Position numbers and translations under genes: made by a program. DNA of 55,454 nt from Cyclobacteriaceae bacterium. GTDB lineage: Bacteria > Bacteroidota > Bacteroidia > Cytophagales > Cyclobacteriaceae. This document shows, piece after piece, positions 1-9,093 of the stretch; positions within the stretch are counted from its first letter, which is position 1; each line of letters begins with the position of its first letter. The notes beneath the pieces were generated by a model. It saw only the letters and a program-made list of their open reading frames with translations, was not told the DNA's origin and ran no database searches. The stretch lies in contig JAHBUB010000022.1 in the NCBI GenBank assembly GCA_019638285.1, forward strand, positions 1-55,454, read 5' to 3'.

Positions 1-2
1 AC

Positions 3-56
3 GAAGCCTGGAAGGATGCAAAGAAACGGTTGAAGGCGCTGGAGAAGGGGGATTGA
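3..56 (+). CDS. C-terminal end of an upstream gene (partial)
   Basis: Frame 3 reads open from the window edge to TGA at 54-56 and encodes a highly charged, helix-like tail (EAWKDAKKRLKALEKGD). The composition looks like a genuine protein C-terminus, and the next gene starts only 25 bp later on the same strand. Only 17 residues are visible, so no function can be given. By position it probably belongs to the same polysaccharide cluster. Confidence 0.4.
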   Translation, partial: EAWKDAKKRLKALEKGD

Positions 57-81
57 GTAATTTTAGGTTTGTCAATTTGAT

Positions 82-1008
82 TTGTCATTGAATAATACGA
101 GTAAGTTTAAGTATTCATTTCACGCCATCACTCATTGCAACATGTGTGGCTCCGACTCATCAATCCATTTGATAATGGGAAAGCGATTGAATCAATCGCA
201 AGGCACAAATCCCAGGAACAAGATTGGCATCGCAACAACTGTAGTAAAATGCACAACTTGCGGACTCATTTACTCAAACCCACAACCGATTCCAGAGAGT
301 ATTCAAGATCACTATGGTGTGTCCCCTGAAACCTATTGGCGCAATGATTATTTCAATTTGAATAGAGAATATTTTAAAAATGAAATTCAGACATTGAAAA
401 ACCTTTATAACTTCAATGAAGGAGACAAGGCACTTGATATTGGGGTTGGCCTAGGAAAGTGCATGATTGCACTTAATAATGCGGGATTTGACACTTTTGG
501 CATCGAACCTTCAGAGCCTTTTTTTTTAAGAGCGATTGATAAAATGAGAATAAGTCCTGACAGGCTTACTTTAAATTCCATTGAGAATGCTCAATTTCCG
601 AATAATTATTTTGATTTTATAACCTTCGGGGCGGTGTTGGAGCATCTGTACGATCCTTCTGGTTCAATTAGGAAGGCAATGGGCTGGTTAAAAACTGGAG
701 GAATTATGCAGATTGAAGTTCCATCTTCAGATTGGCTAATCAGCAAAATCTTGAATGCATACTATAGAATTCGAGGACTTGATTATGTTACAAACTTAAG
801 CCCAATGCACGAACCATTTCATTTGTACGAATTCTCTCTCAAATCATTTGAGCTAGGTGCTGTCAAAGAAGGCTATGAGATAGTTAAGTTTGAATACTAT
901 GTGGCAAGTACTTTTATGCCAAAGATTCTAAATTTTATACTTGTTCCCTATATGAGGTATAGAAATAAGGGGATGCAGTTGTGTGTATGGCTAAGAAAAT
1001 CCAAATAA
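82..1008 (+). CDS. Class I SAM-dependent methyltransferase with N-terminal Cys-pair zinc-binding region
   Basis: A 308-residue protein that probably methylates a sugar or glycan intermediate in the cytoplasm. The N-terminus has two Cys-x2-Cys pairs (CNMC near residue 19, CTTC near residue 58), as in methyltransferases that carry a small zinc ribbon before the catalytic domain. Motif I is ALDIGVGLGK near residue 118, followed by an acidic strand (FGIEPSE) and FGAVLEHL near residue 187, typical of the Methyltransf_23/11 fold. The start is TTG at 82. An in-frame stop at 64-66 limits extension upstream, and the first internal ATG would cut into the first Cys pair. It is followed 4 bp later by a membrane-protein gene. 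Methyltransferase fold is sure; the substrate is unknown. Confidence 0.8.
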   Translation: MSLNNTSKFKYSFHAITHCNMCGSDSSIHLIMGKRLNQSQGTNPRNKIGIATTVVKCTTCGLIYSNPQPIPESIQDHYGVSPETYWRNDYFNLNREYFKNEIQTLKNLYNFNEGDKALDIGVGLGKCMIALNNAGFDTFGIEPSEPFFLRAIDKMRISPDRLTLNSIENAQFPNNYFDFITFGAVLEHLYDPSGSIRKAMGWLKTGGIMQIEVPSSDWLISKILNAYYRIRGLDYVTNLSPMHEPFHLYEFSLKSFELGAVKEGYEIVKFEYYVASTFMPKILNFILVPYMRYRNKGMQLCVWLRKSK

Positions 1009-1012
1009 GTAA

Positions 1013-2344
1013 GTGGAATTAAGAGACTTAATTGTTACCCCAATTATTATTTTTCTAGTCTATGCCGGGGCATACTGGATTCGTCCACGAGTTACGGATT
1101 CGATTAACAGAAAATATTTTATCCCGGGATTAACAGTAAGAATTATAGGGGCATTGTCACTAGGGTTTTTATATCAATTTTATTATGGTGGAGGAGATAC
1201 GTTTATGTACCACACACATGGGAGTCGCTTTGTTTGGGAAGCCTTTTGTGATTCTCCTTTACTTGGATTAAAACTACTTTTTTCAGACGGTAGCAATCAA
1301 GCTGGAATTTATAAATATGCTTCACAAATTTATTTTTTTCGCGATCCAGCGTCATATACTGTTATCCGAGTTGCCTCCCTATTTGATTTAATTACGTTTT
1401 CAACGTACTCTGCGACCGCATTACTTTTTGCGGCATTGAGCTTTATAGGCATGTGGATGTTCTTTCTCACTTTTTATAAGCAATATCCGCAGTTGCATCG
1501 CAGTCTTGCGGTGGCATCCTTCTTTATTCCATCAGTGTTTTTTTGGGGTTCAGGCATATTAAAAGATTCCATTACCCTTGCTTGCTTGGGAATAGCTACC
1601 TATTATTTTTATAAAATATTTCTTGAGAAGAAAATAAGTTTTATTAATTTTTTATCCTTACTCATTGCATTATTTGGAATTTTTAGTGTAAAGAAATTCA
1701 TTTTGCAGGCTTACTTACCCGCAGTCATTGTTTGGGTGTTCGCTTACAACTTTATATCTGTTCGATCCAAAATTCTGAAAATTCTATTTATTCCCTTTAC
1801 AGTTATTTTGATCATCGGATCTTCTTACTATGCTATTCTTAAAGTTGGTGAAGATGATGCGCGATATTCCGTCTCAAAAATTGCTGAGACGGCCAAAGTT
1901 ACTGCCTACGATATCCGCTACTGGTCGGGCCGCGATGCAGGTTCTGGCTATGCATTAGGCCAATTGGATGGAACTATTGGTTCTATGGTTCGCTTAGCAC
2001 CTCAAGCCATAAATGTTTCTTTATTTCGACCCTACTTATGGGAGGTAAGAAACCCACTTATGCTTTTGTCTGCCATCGAAAGTTTTTGTCTATTCGCATT
2101 TGTACTTTATGTTATAGTTAAGAAAAGACTTTTATTTTTTTCAGCCTTTACCAACCCCAATGTATTATTTGCGATGGCTTTCTCAATATCATTTGCATTT
2201 GCAGTGGGTGTATCTACGTTCAACTTTGGTTCGTTGGCGAGGTATAAAATTCCGTTGCTTCCGTTTTTTTTGGTCGCTTTAATTCTGATTTTGAATTACT
2301 CGAAGAGGGATAGGAAGCCCTTCGAATTGGAATCAACTGAATAG
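1013..2344 (+). CDS. Multi-pass inner-membrane protein of the polysaccharide cluster, function unknown
   Basis: A 443-residue hydrophobic protein starting with GTG, 4 bp after the preceding methyltransferase gene. I count roughly eleven membrane segments, with a soluble loop near residues 280-335 that contains RYWSGRDAG. A segment PSVFFWGSGILKDS near residue 171 resembles loops of membrane-embedded glycosyltransferases or polymerases, but I do not recognise a defined family. A Wzy-like polymerase or a lipid-linked sugar transferase are possible. A Wzy is not expected in an ABC-exporter pathway, which makes the assignment uncertain. The last 49 bp overlap the 3' end of the convergent minus-strand glycosyltransferase gene. 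Confidence 0.65.
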   Translation: MELRDLIVTPIIIFLVYAGAYWIRPRVTDSINRKYFIPGLTVRIIGALSLGFLYQFYYGGGDTFMYHTHGSRFVWEAFCDSPLLGLKLLFSDGSNQAGIYKYASQIYFFRDPASYTVIRVASLFDLITFSTYSATALLFAALSFIGMWMFFLTFYKQYPQLHRSLAVASFFIPSVFFWGSGILKDSITLACLGIATYYFYKIFLEKKISFINFLSLLIALFGIFSVKKFILQAYLPAVIVWVFAYNFISVRSKILKILFIPFTVILIIGSSYYAILKVGEDDARYSVSKIAETAKVTAYDIRYWSGRDAGSGYALGQLDGTIGSMVRLAPQAINVSLFRPYLWEVRNPLMLLSAIESFCLFAFVLYVIVKKRLLFFSAFTNPNVLFAMAFSISFAFAVGVSTFNFGSLARYKIPLLPFFLVALILILNYSKRDRKPFELESTE

Positions 2345-3390
2345 TTATTTACTATTTTGGCGCGCCCGGCCTTACCCATTTGAGTTCGAAGTGTGCTGTC
2401 TTCTATTAGTTTTATTATTTTTTCTTCCCATTGTATTGGCGATTCGCATAAAAATCCATCTACACCTTCTTCAATAATAAGCTTGTTGACCCCCACAGCG
2501 GAAGCAATTGTAGGAATTCCCAGCGCCATGTATTGAAGTGCTTTAAAACCACATTTACCCCTTGCCCAAATGTCATCCGTAAGTGGCATTAAACCGATAT
2601 CAAATTGAAGCAAGTCCTCAATCTCCGTTTCTTTTGCCCATGGTATAAAGCAAAAGGAAGCTAATTCAAGTGAAGGGTTTTTGTCAGCGATAACAATAAA
2701 CTTCAGTCTATCAAAAAATTTATTTTCAAGTGATTGAATGATTGGAATTATGATGTCAATGTATTTCAATGTAGAGTGGGTTCCTGTCCAACCAACAATA
2801 ATTTCATCTGATTTGATTTTCTCGGGATACCGCGCAGTATTATGGAGTTTTTCAGTGTCAATAGTTGTTGGGTTTAAAACGACATGGTCGTTGAATTTTC
2901 TTGCAAAATCACACAGAAAATCATTCCCGCAACTGACGGTATAACTCCATTTACAGATCGATTTAACCTTTGAGTACCATTTTAAATTTGATACAAGGTT
3001 ATTTTCTTGAGTAACGTTAGGCAGCCAAATGGCATCATCAAAGTCATAAATTATTTTCTTTTTAAACACTTTTGCTACGACCCACTCAAACCAGGGAGGA
3101 CCGACAGGAGTAGCTTCGCGGTGAATAAAAACAAAGTTATATTTTCGCAAAGAGGGTAATAACAGAAATCGCTTCACGAAACCACTTAATACTGCGTATA
3201 TCTTACGTAGGGAATGGCCAGGTGTGTATAAAATTTTCCAGGTGGAAAGCGAAAGAAAAGGATGTATATCAAAAAAATAGCCTTTTGAACGAAGCAGATC
3301 AAAATATTGCTCAAACCGAAAACGCTGCGATGGTGATTGACCGATAGGATAAGGGCAAATAAAAAGAATGGTTATTTTATTTTTCAGCAT
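2296..3390 (-). CDS. Glycosyltransferase, GT4-like (GT-B fold)
   Basis: A 364-residue cytoplasmic glycosyltransferase, likely adding one sugar to a lipid-linked glycan. The N-terminus (ITILFICPYPIGQSPSQRF) is the first beta strand and loop of a GT-B fold. The C-terminal donor-binding half has GWTGTHSTLKY near residue 200 and the GFKALQYMALGIPTIAS segment near residue 283, equivalent to the E-x7-E region of GT4 enzymes, although the first acidic residue is not obvious here. It is the only minus-strand gene in the glycan cluster and its 3' end overlaps the upstream membrane-protein gene by 49 bp. It must use its own promoter in the roughly 30-bp gap shared with the divergent ABC permease gene. 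Confidence 0.8.
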   Translation of the reverse strand: MLKNKITILFICPYPIGQSPSQRFRFEQYFDLLRSKGYFFDIHPFLSLSTWKILYTPGHSLRKIYAVLSGFVKRFLLLPSLRKYNFVFIHREATPVGPPWFEWVVAKVFKKKIIYDFDDAIWLPNVTQENNLVSNLKWYSKVKSICKWSYTVSCGNDFLCDFARKFNDHVVLNPTTIDTEKLHNTARYPEKIKSDEIIVGWTGTHSTLKYIDIIIPIIQSLENKFFDRLKFIVIADKNPSLELASFCFIPWAKETEIEDLLQFDIGLMPLTDDIWARGKCGFKALQYMALGIPTIASAVGVNKLIIEEGVDGFLCESPIQWEEKIIKLIEDSTLRTQMGKAGRAKIVNNYSVDSNSKGFLSLFE

Positions 3391-3418
3391 TTTTGCGTAG
3401 AACTATAGTAAGGCCTCT

Positions 3419-4261
3419 ATGAATGTTACGGACGATAATGATTATTACTTTGAAATAAAGCCAAAATTAGCGTTCAGTCTTAATTTAAAAGAGCTAATTG
3501 AGTATAAAGAACTCTTTTATTTTTTTACCTGGCGTGACGTAAAGGTTAAATATAAACAGACAGCATTGGGTTTCATCTGGGCTATTCTTCAGCCTTTAAT
3601 TATGATGGCCATCTTTACCTTTTTTATCGGAAATGCAATGGATGTTCCATCAGACGATATAAAATATCCCGTTTTTGCATTTTCAGGGCTGATTTTATGG
3701 ACTGTTTTTTCTTCGGGGATTACTAATGCAGGTAATAGTATGGTAAGCAATGCTCAGATTATTAAGAAGATTTATTTCCCGAGGCTTGTTATTCCCATTT
3801 CATCCATATTGGTTTCGATATTCGATTTTTTGATCGCCTTCATGGTATTTATTGTTTTGATTGTGCTTTATCATCAACCTGTTAATGTACTAAAGGCATT
3901 TATCTTTTGGCCGACAGCTTTGTTGGTTACAGTTATTGCCACGTTTGGCCCAGGATGTTTACTTGCGGCACTTAATGTAAAGTATCGCGACTTCCGATAT
4001 GTCATTCCCTTTTTAGTGCAAGCGCTTTTATTCTTAACCCCTGTCATCTATCCGATCTCTATAATATCAAACGTTTGGTTAAAGTACTTATTGGTACTTA
4101 ACCCTATGTATGCTGCCATTATACTTTTTAGAATGCCTATGATGAAAAGTGCTCCAGATTATTCCTTGGTTTTGATCAGTTTTATTTCCGGTCTTATCCT
4201 TTTTTTTATAGGACTTGCCTACTTTCGAAAGACTGAGATGTACTTTGCTGACTTGGCGTAA
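3419..4261 (+). CDS. wzm: ABC-2 type polysaccharide exporter, permease subunit (Wzm/TagG-like)
   Basis: A 280-residue inner-membrane permease that, with the ATPase encoded next, flips a completed lipid-linked polysaccharide to the periplasm. The N-terminal amphipathic stretch leads into the family signature FFTWRDVKVKYKQTALGFIWAILQPL near residues 38-60. About six membrane segments follow, ending with YFRKTEMYFADLA, a tail typical of Wzm proteins. Length matches the usual 260-290 residues. The ATG at 3419 lies 28 bp from the divergent glycosyltransferase start, and the ATPase gene follows after 12 bp, so the two exporter genes form one transcription unit. Confidence 0.9.
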   Translation: MNVTDDNDYYFEIKPKLAFSLNLKELIEYKELFYFFTWRDVKVKYKQTALGFIWAILQPLIMMAIFTFFIGNAMDVPSDDIKYPVFAFSGLILWTVFSSGITNAGNSMVSNAQIIKKIYFPRLVIPISSILVSIFDFLIAFMVFIVLIVLYHQPVNVLKAFIFWPTALLVTVIATFGPGCLLAALNVKYRDFRYVIPFLVQALLFLTPVIYPISIISNVWLKYLLVLNPMYAAIILFRMPMMKSAPDYSLVLISFISGLILFFIGLAYFRKTEMYFADLA

Positions 4262-4273
4262 AGTGTTGAATAT

Positions 4274-5509
4274 ATGAACCCAATACTTGAACTTCATTCA
4301 GTTTCCAAAAAATTCAACATTCACCATGAAGGTGGTTCATATTTAAGTTTACGTGACCGCATTGGTGACCTCGTAAAATTTAAGAAATCAAGAAAAAGCG
4401 AAGAGGAGTTTTGGGCGTTGAAGGACATCAGTTTTTCGATTAACCCTGGCGAATCTATTGGCATTATTGGAAAGAATGGAGCTGGAAAGTCAACTCTGCT
4501 TAAAATTTTATCAAAGATTACACCTCCAACAGAAGGTAAAATTATTAGCCGTGGTAGGATAGCCAGTTTATTAGAAGTGGGTACAGGTTTTCATCCGGAG
4601 CTTACCGGAAGAGAAAATGTTTATTTAAATGGATCTATTCTTGGAATGCGAAAGAGGGAAATTGATAAACACTTTGATGCCATTATCGAATTTGCTGGAA
4701 CGGAGAAGTTTTTAGATACCCCTTTGAAGCATTATTCTAGCGGGATGCAATTACGACTAGCGTTTGCGGTGGCTGCTTTTTTGGAACCTGAGATTCTTGT
4801 GATTGATGAGGTGCTTGCGGTGGGAGATGTGGAATTTCAAAAGAAGTGTTTAAGGAAAATGGAGGATGTAAGTAGTAGTGGAAGAACAATTTTATTTGTG
4901 AGTCATAATATGTCCGCGGTAGAGAGTTTGTGCAGCAAATCGGTTCTTCTGAAAAATGGACAACTTGAGTTTATTGGAAATTCATCCGATACGATTCAGC
5001 AATACATGAATTTAATGGAAGAAAATCTCTTGAGTCATACAGGGGTGATTCTTTTTAATTCTGACTTCTCCGATAAACCCATCTATAAAGCTGAAATTTT
5101 GTGTGATCAAAAAAACTCCAGCAATGCTTACATGGGTTGTCGATTAGAAATTAAGATTTATTTTAAAACTGAGATTTCGCTTGATTCGCCATTACTGGGA
5201 ATTATAATAAAAGACAGCCAGGGAATTCCAATGATTGGAGTTAATAATAGGCATTATGTTGGAAATTTGACTTCCAATGCTGTCTCAGAAGGGAGCATCT
5301 CAATGATTATTCCATACCTGCCTTTTTTCGAAGGGATTTATCACGTTGATATTCATTTTGGAAATGCTTTTGTAGATATAGAGGTTCTACGAGATTGCTT
5401 TCAATTTACAGTAGAACCAGCAAAATTTACTTCGACTGGAGAAATGCCGGACAAAAAGATCAATAGATTATTTATTAATGATATTGCGTGGCAGCTTGAT
5501 GCTAAATGA
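4274..5509 (+). CDS. wzt: ABC polysaccharide exporter, ATP-binding subunit with C-terminal Wzt domain
   Basis: A 411-residue ATPase that powers export of the glycan. The nucleotide-binding domain occupies residues 1 to about 240, with Walker A GKNGAGKST at about 66, the signature YSSGMQ at about 154, Walker B ILVIDE just after residue 170, and the switch histidine in FVSHN. Residues 250-400 form an additional beta-rich domain that matches the Wzt C-terminal carbohydrate-binding fold in position and size. In characterised systems this domain recognises a terminal modification, often a methyl group, on the finished chain before export. That fits the methyltransferase genes around it. The next gene starts 9 bp downstream. 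Confidence 0.92.
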   Translation: MNPILELHSVSKKFNIHHEGGSYLSLRDRIGDLVKFKKSRKSEEEFWALKDISFSINPGESIGIIGKNGAGKSTLLKILSKITPPTEGKIISRGRIASLLEVGTGFHPELTGRENVYLNGSILGMRKREIDKHFDAIIEFAGTEKFLDTPLKHYSSGMQLRLAFAVAAFLEPEILVIDEVLAVGDVEFQKKCLRKMEDVSSSGRTILFVSHNMSAVESLCSKSVLLKNGQLEFIGNSSDTIQQYMNLMEENLLSHTGVILFNSDFSDKPIYKAEILCDQKNSSNAYMGCRLEIKIYFKTEISLDSPLLGIIIKDSQGIPMIGVNNRHYVGNLTSNAVSEGSISMIIPYLPFFEGIYHVDIHFGNAFVDIEVLRDCFQFTVEPAKFTSTGEMPDKKINRLFINDIAWQLDAK

Positions 5510-5518
5510 TTTTTAAAA

Positions 5519-6193
5519 ATGATAGATAAGATTCTTAATAAGATTAAATTTCTTCTCCTTAAAAGAGACATTGGTTCATATAACAAATTCAAAGACCGAA
5601 AACCATTCGATCAATTAACTACAACAATGATCGATCAGAATAAAGAGTTACTTCGGCCGTATTATGAACAATACATAAAGGAGGTATCTCGTGCAGACAT
5701 GGCCGCATCACTTGAATTGGCAGCATTTATGTATACGATTTGTAAAATCAATCAGTATACGAGATTACTCGACATGGGTTCGGGGCTTAGTTCTTTTGTG
5801 TTTAGACTGTATGCGAATGAGAATCCTCGGGTAATGGTCTATTCAGTAGATGATGATACCGCATGGTTGGAGAAGACAAAGGATTTTTTACGACAGCATA
5901 AATTAGGTGTTGATAATATTTTAACGTTGGATCAATTTTTGAAATCTGAAGAACAAGGATTTGAATGCATTCTTCATGATCTCAATTTTATTGAGGTAAG
6001 AATTAATTATGTAGATCGTATGATGAAAATTGTAAAATCTGGTGGCTTACTCATCTTTGATGACGTTCATAAACCCGATTACTTTTTTGCATTACTTACT
6101 AAGGTAAAAAATATCCAGTCAAAAGTATTCTCCCTACACCCTGTTACCCACGATAGTTTTGGGAGATTTGCTTTAGCTGTTGTAAAGGAATAG
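5519..6193 (+). CDS. Putative SAM-dependent methyltransferase
   Basis: A 224-residue soluble protein. The motif LLDMGSGLSSF near residue 83 is a glycine-rich motif I, followed by the acidic strand-2 end VYSVDDD near residue 107 and GGLLIFDDVHK near residue 176, typical of the O-methyltransferase-like Rossmann fold. The chain lacks an obvious family-specific motif and no substrate can be named. Lying between the Wzt ATPase gene (9 bp upstream) and a GT2 gene (3 bp downstream), it is likely to decorate the exported glycan. A non-catalytic Rossmann protein is the alternative. Confidence 0.65.
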   Translation: MIDKILNKIKFLLLKRDIGSYNKFKDRKPFDQLTTTMIDQNKELLRPYYEQYIKEVSRADMAASLELAAFMYTICKINQYTRLLDMGSGLSSFVFRLYANENPRVMVYSVDDDTAWLEKTKDFLRQHKLGVDNILTLDQFLKSEEQGFECILHDLNFIEVRINYVDRMMKIVKSGGLLIFDDVHKPDYFFALLTKVKNIQSKVFSLHPVTHDSFGRFALAVVKE

Positions 6194-6196
6194 AGA

Positions 6197-7108
6197 ATGC
6201 AATTAAGTGTTATCATCCCCACCAAAGACAGAGGTGATGTTTTCGACCAGACGCTTCGCTGCGCAATAGAATCTATTGACCATTTAGATGCTGAAATAAT
6301 TGTGGTTAATGATTCGAAATCAACTCAACCAGATATTCCAAAAAATGAGAAAATAAGGCTAATCAATAATTCAAATTCAGGCGTAGCGTCAGCTCGCAAT
6401 GCTGGCGCGAAAATATCACATGGCCAACTTCTGCTTTTTTTGGATGATGATATTGTGATTTCAAAAAATTCAGTTGAGCATGTACTGAACTTGCATCAAC
6501 AAATAAAGAATGCTTGTTTCAATGTAAATTGGGAGTATCCACTTTCTGTCCAAGAAAGTATGAGATATACACAATTCGGAAGATTTATGAAATCACATGG
6601 ACTAACCTCATTTAAAGGCTGGTATGCGGATCCTTCATGGCGCGATAATGCATTGTTCCCTTCCAAATCTGTTGCTAGTTTTCATCTTTCGATTTTACGC
6701 AGTGACTTTGAAAAAGTAAAGGGATACAATGAGCAGTTTCCACACGCAGGTTTTGAAGATTATGATTTTCCTTTGCAGCTAAAACAAGTTGGATTATCTT
6801 TTTATATTGATAGTCGTGTAACGGTATTTCATAATGAAGCTGACCGAATGAAATTAGAGAATTGGCTTAATAGTCAAGAGCGTAGAGCTGCCACTCGGAG
6901 CGTGGCTGTCAGCATGGGGTATACTGAATTAAAATTGCACTACGGATTGACAAAACGCATATTGCTATCGATTATCTCCAAATACTCAGAGTTTTTCCTT
7001 CATGTTTTAAGAGTTTTTCCAAACATTAAGACCATTGACCCTCTTTATTTTAAATGGATAGCGGCCATACAGGCGAGCAAAATTTTTAAAGGATACACCT
7101 CTCATTAA
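6197..7108 (+). CDS. Glycosyltransferase family 2
   Basis: A 303-residue GT-A glycosyltransferase. The N-terminus LSVIIPTKDRGDVFDQTL is the canonical GT2 nucleotide-binding start. IIVVNDSKS follows near residue 34, then the metal-binding LLFLDDDIVIS near residue 78. A downstream GFEDYDFPLQLKQ segment near residue 186 corresponds to the ED acceptor-site motif. No membrane segment is evident, so it probably works at the cytoplasmic face of the inner membrane. The donor and acceptor sugars cannot be read from the sequence. It lies 3 bp after the methyltransferase-like gene and 6 bp before the FkbM gene. Confidence 0.88.
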   Translation: MQLSVIIPTKDRGDVFDQTLRCAIESIDHLDAEIIVVNDSKSTQPDIPKNEKIRLINNSNSGVASARNAGAKISHGQLLLFLDDDIVISKNSVEHVLNLHQQIKNACFNVNWEYPLSVQESMRYTQFGRFMKSHGLTSFKGWYADPSWRDNALFPSKSVASFHLSILRSDFEKVKGYNEQFPHAGFEDYDFPLQLKQVGLSFYIDSRVTVFHNEADRMKLENWLNSQERRAATRSVAVSMGYTELKLHYGLTKRILLSIISKYSEFFLHVLRVFPNIKTIDPLYFKWIAAIQASKIFKGYTSH

Positions 7109-7114
7109 GCATAG

Positions 7115-7981
7115 ATGGACATATCACCAAAAGTACGAGTGCTTAATTTCTTCCGGAATATTTTCAAGATACCAATTCTTGAATCTCTCTTAGCTTCACT
7201 AAGTCGAGGAAAATCGCCCAATCATATCCTTTGCAAACTAGTTCCCAATCCATATCAGTATGCGCCTGGAACTTTTAAGTTATTGAAACAAAATAATATT
7301 GTAATGCGTGTGGACATTAGTGATTATATCGGACATTATTTGTTCTTTGGTTTCGAAGATCATGGGTTGAAGAAACTTTTTTCATTGTGCAATGAAAATT
7401 ACAATGTGCTTGATATTGGTGTAAATATTGGCTGGACTTTTTTAAATCTGGCACAGGTAGCAAAACATGGGAAGGTATTCGGCTTCGAGCCAGATCCCTA
7501 TAATTTTGAGCGATGTTCAGAAAACATTTCATTGAATAACTTTACGAATGTTCGTGCTTTTCCAGTTGGACTTGGTAATGCAAATCTAGAGGTGAATATG
7601 GAAATCAGAAGTTCATTGAACCGTGGTGGAAACCGAATCGCTCCAAACCGAACAAGTTCTTCTCAACCTGTTCAAATTGTAAAGCTCGATGGTTTTGTAC
7701 CAGTTCAGGAATTGAACAGTATTGATCTTATTAAAATAGATGTTGAAGGATATGAACTCAATGTATTGCGTGGTGCAGAGGCTCTTTTGAAACATTATAA
7801 ACCTATTCTGTTTATTGAATTGGATGATAACAATTTAAAATATCAAGGTGATTCTGCATTCGCACTGATTGACTTTCTTTTTGGAGCAGGATACAAAGAA
7901 ATATCAAACGCTGAAAGTGGAGTAAGGATTTCGGCACAAACTGACTTTAGTAATTGTCACTTTGATATCATTGTCAGATAA
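7115..7981 (+). CDS. FkbM-family methyltransferase
   Basis: A 288-residue protein with the FkbM-type O-methyltransferase core: VLDIGVNIGWTFLNLA near residue 99, GFEPDPYNFERCSENI near residue 125, and LDGFVPVQELNSIDLIKIDVEGYELNVLRGAE near residue 190-220, which is the diagnostic D-V-E-G-x-E block. Family members methylate sugar hydroxyls in exopolysaccharides, glycopeptides and macrolides. Here the target is presumably a residue of the exported glycan. The stop codon overlaps the start of the next gene (TAATG at 7979), a sign of translational coupling. Confidence 0.88.
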   Translation: MDISPKVRVLNFFRNIFKIPILESLLASLSRGKSPNHILCKLVPNPYQYAPGTFKLLKQNNIVMRVDISDYIGHYLFFGFEDHGLKKLFSLCNENYNVLDIGVNIGWTFLNLAQVAKHGKVFGFEPDPYNFERCSENISLNNFTNVRAFPVGLGNANLEVNMEIRSSLNRGGNRIAPNRTSSSQPVQIVKLDGFVPVQELNSIDLIKIDVEGYELNVLRGAEALLKHYKPILFIELDDNNLKYQGDSAFALIDFLFGAGYKEISNAESGVRISAQTDFSNCHFDIIVR

Positions 7982-9093
7982 TGGTATCTAAAAATCAAAT
8001 TTTCTACATTGTATCAAACATTCAAAAATCACTTGCGTTTGAATGGATTTCTGTTGGATTAAAAAATCATTATAATCTTACCTTTGTTCTTTTCAATTCA
8101 TCCTCGTCCTCATTAGAATATTTTTTAAAAGAAAATGGAATCAATGTAATTAGAATTACGTACCAGAATAAAAAGAATTTGCCCTTGGCATTCTTACGAT
8201 TATGCTGGATTTTTATAACTGAAAGGCCGGCCATTGTTCATGCACATTTATTTGATGCAACATTGATAGGACTCGCTGCTGCATGGATCACAAGAATAAA
8301 GAAGCGAATTTACACACGACATAACAGTACTTTCCATCATCTGTACTTTCCGAGTGCGGTGAAGTATGATCGTTGGAGTAACTCTTTGGCAACGCAAATT
8401 ATTTCGATCAGCCAGGCAACTGACAAAACGCTTCTGAATTTGGAGCATGTTTCCAATGAAAAGTTGGTGAGGATACCACATGGTTTTGATATGAATGCTC
8501 TCACCAAAGTTGGAACGAATAGGGCCTATAAAATGAAGGAGAAGTGGGGGATTCAGGAAGGACAATTTGTTATTGGCGTTATTGCACGGCTAATTGAGTG
8601 GAAGGGAATTCAGTTTATCATCCCGGCCTTCATAAAATTTGTAAATGAAAACCCAGCTGCCTGCCTAGTGCTAGCCAATGCAAGTGGTCCTTATTCCGAT
8701 GAAATAACTAGGCTTATTAAGCCCATTCGCAACAATGTAATTCTAATCCCATTTGAAGAAGATATTGTAGCCCTTTATTCAATTTTTGATATTTATGTAC
8801 ATGTACCAATTGATCCTTTATGCGAAGCATTTGGACAAACCTATGTGGAAGCTTTGGCTATAGGGATTCCATCCATATTTACATTATCAGGCATTGCTGC
8901 AGAGTTTATTATAAATGAAAGAAATGCATTGGTTGTAGGATTCAAAGATGCAGAGAGTATTTACTTATCTATGGAGCGACTCAAATGTGATCCAAATCTA
9001 AGGGCACGATTAATTGAAAACGGACGAAAAGATGTAAGCGTACGGTTTAGTATCAGTTCAATGCTTCAATCGTTAAAGATCCTTTATGGATAA
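7981..9093 (+). CDS. Glycosyltransferase, GT4-like
   Basis: A 370-residue GT-B glycosyltransferase. The N-terminal domain contains IVHAHLFDATLIGLAAA near residue 82, a typical GT4 acceptor-side helix. The donor side contains IGVIARLIEWKGIQFIIPAF near residue 197, and the E-x7-E motif is intact (EAFGQTYVE near residue 282). The gene starts by overlapping the FkbM stop by one base and ends by overlapping the next GT2 gene by 8 bp, so it sits inside a tightly coupled operon. Sugar specificity is unknown. Confidence 0.87.
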   Translation: MVSKNQIFYIVSNIQKSLAFEWISVGLKNHYNLTFVLFNSSSSSLEYFLKENGINVIRITYQNKKNLPLAFLRLCWIFITERPAIVHAHLFDATLIGLAAAWITRIKKRIYTRHNSTFHHLYFPSAVKYDRWSNSLATQIISISQATDKTLLNLEHVSNEKLVRIPHGFDMNALTKVGTNRAYKMKEKWGIQEGQFVIGVIARLIEWKGIQFIIPAFIKFVNENPAACLVLANASGPYSDEITRLIKPIRNNVILIPFEEDIVALYSIFDIYVHVPIDPLCEAFGQTYVEALAIGIPSIFTLSGIAAEFIINERNALVVGFKDAESIYLSMERLKCDPNLRARLIENGRKDVSVRFSISSMLQSLKILYG

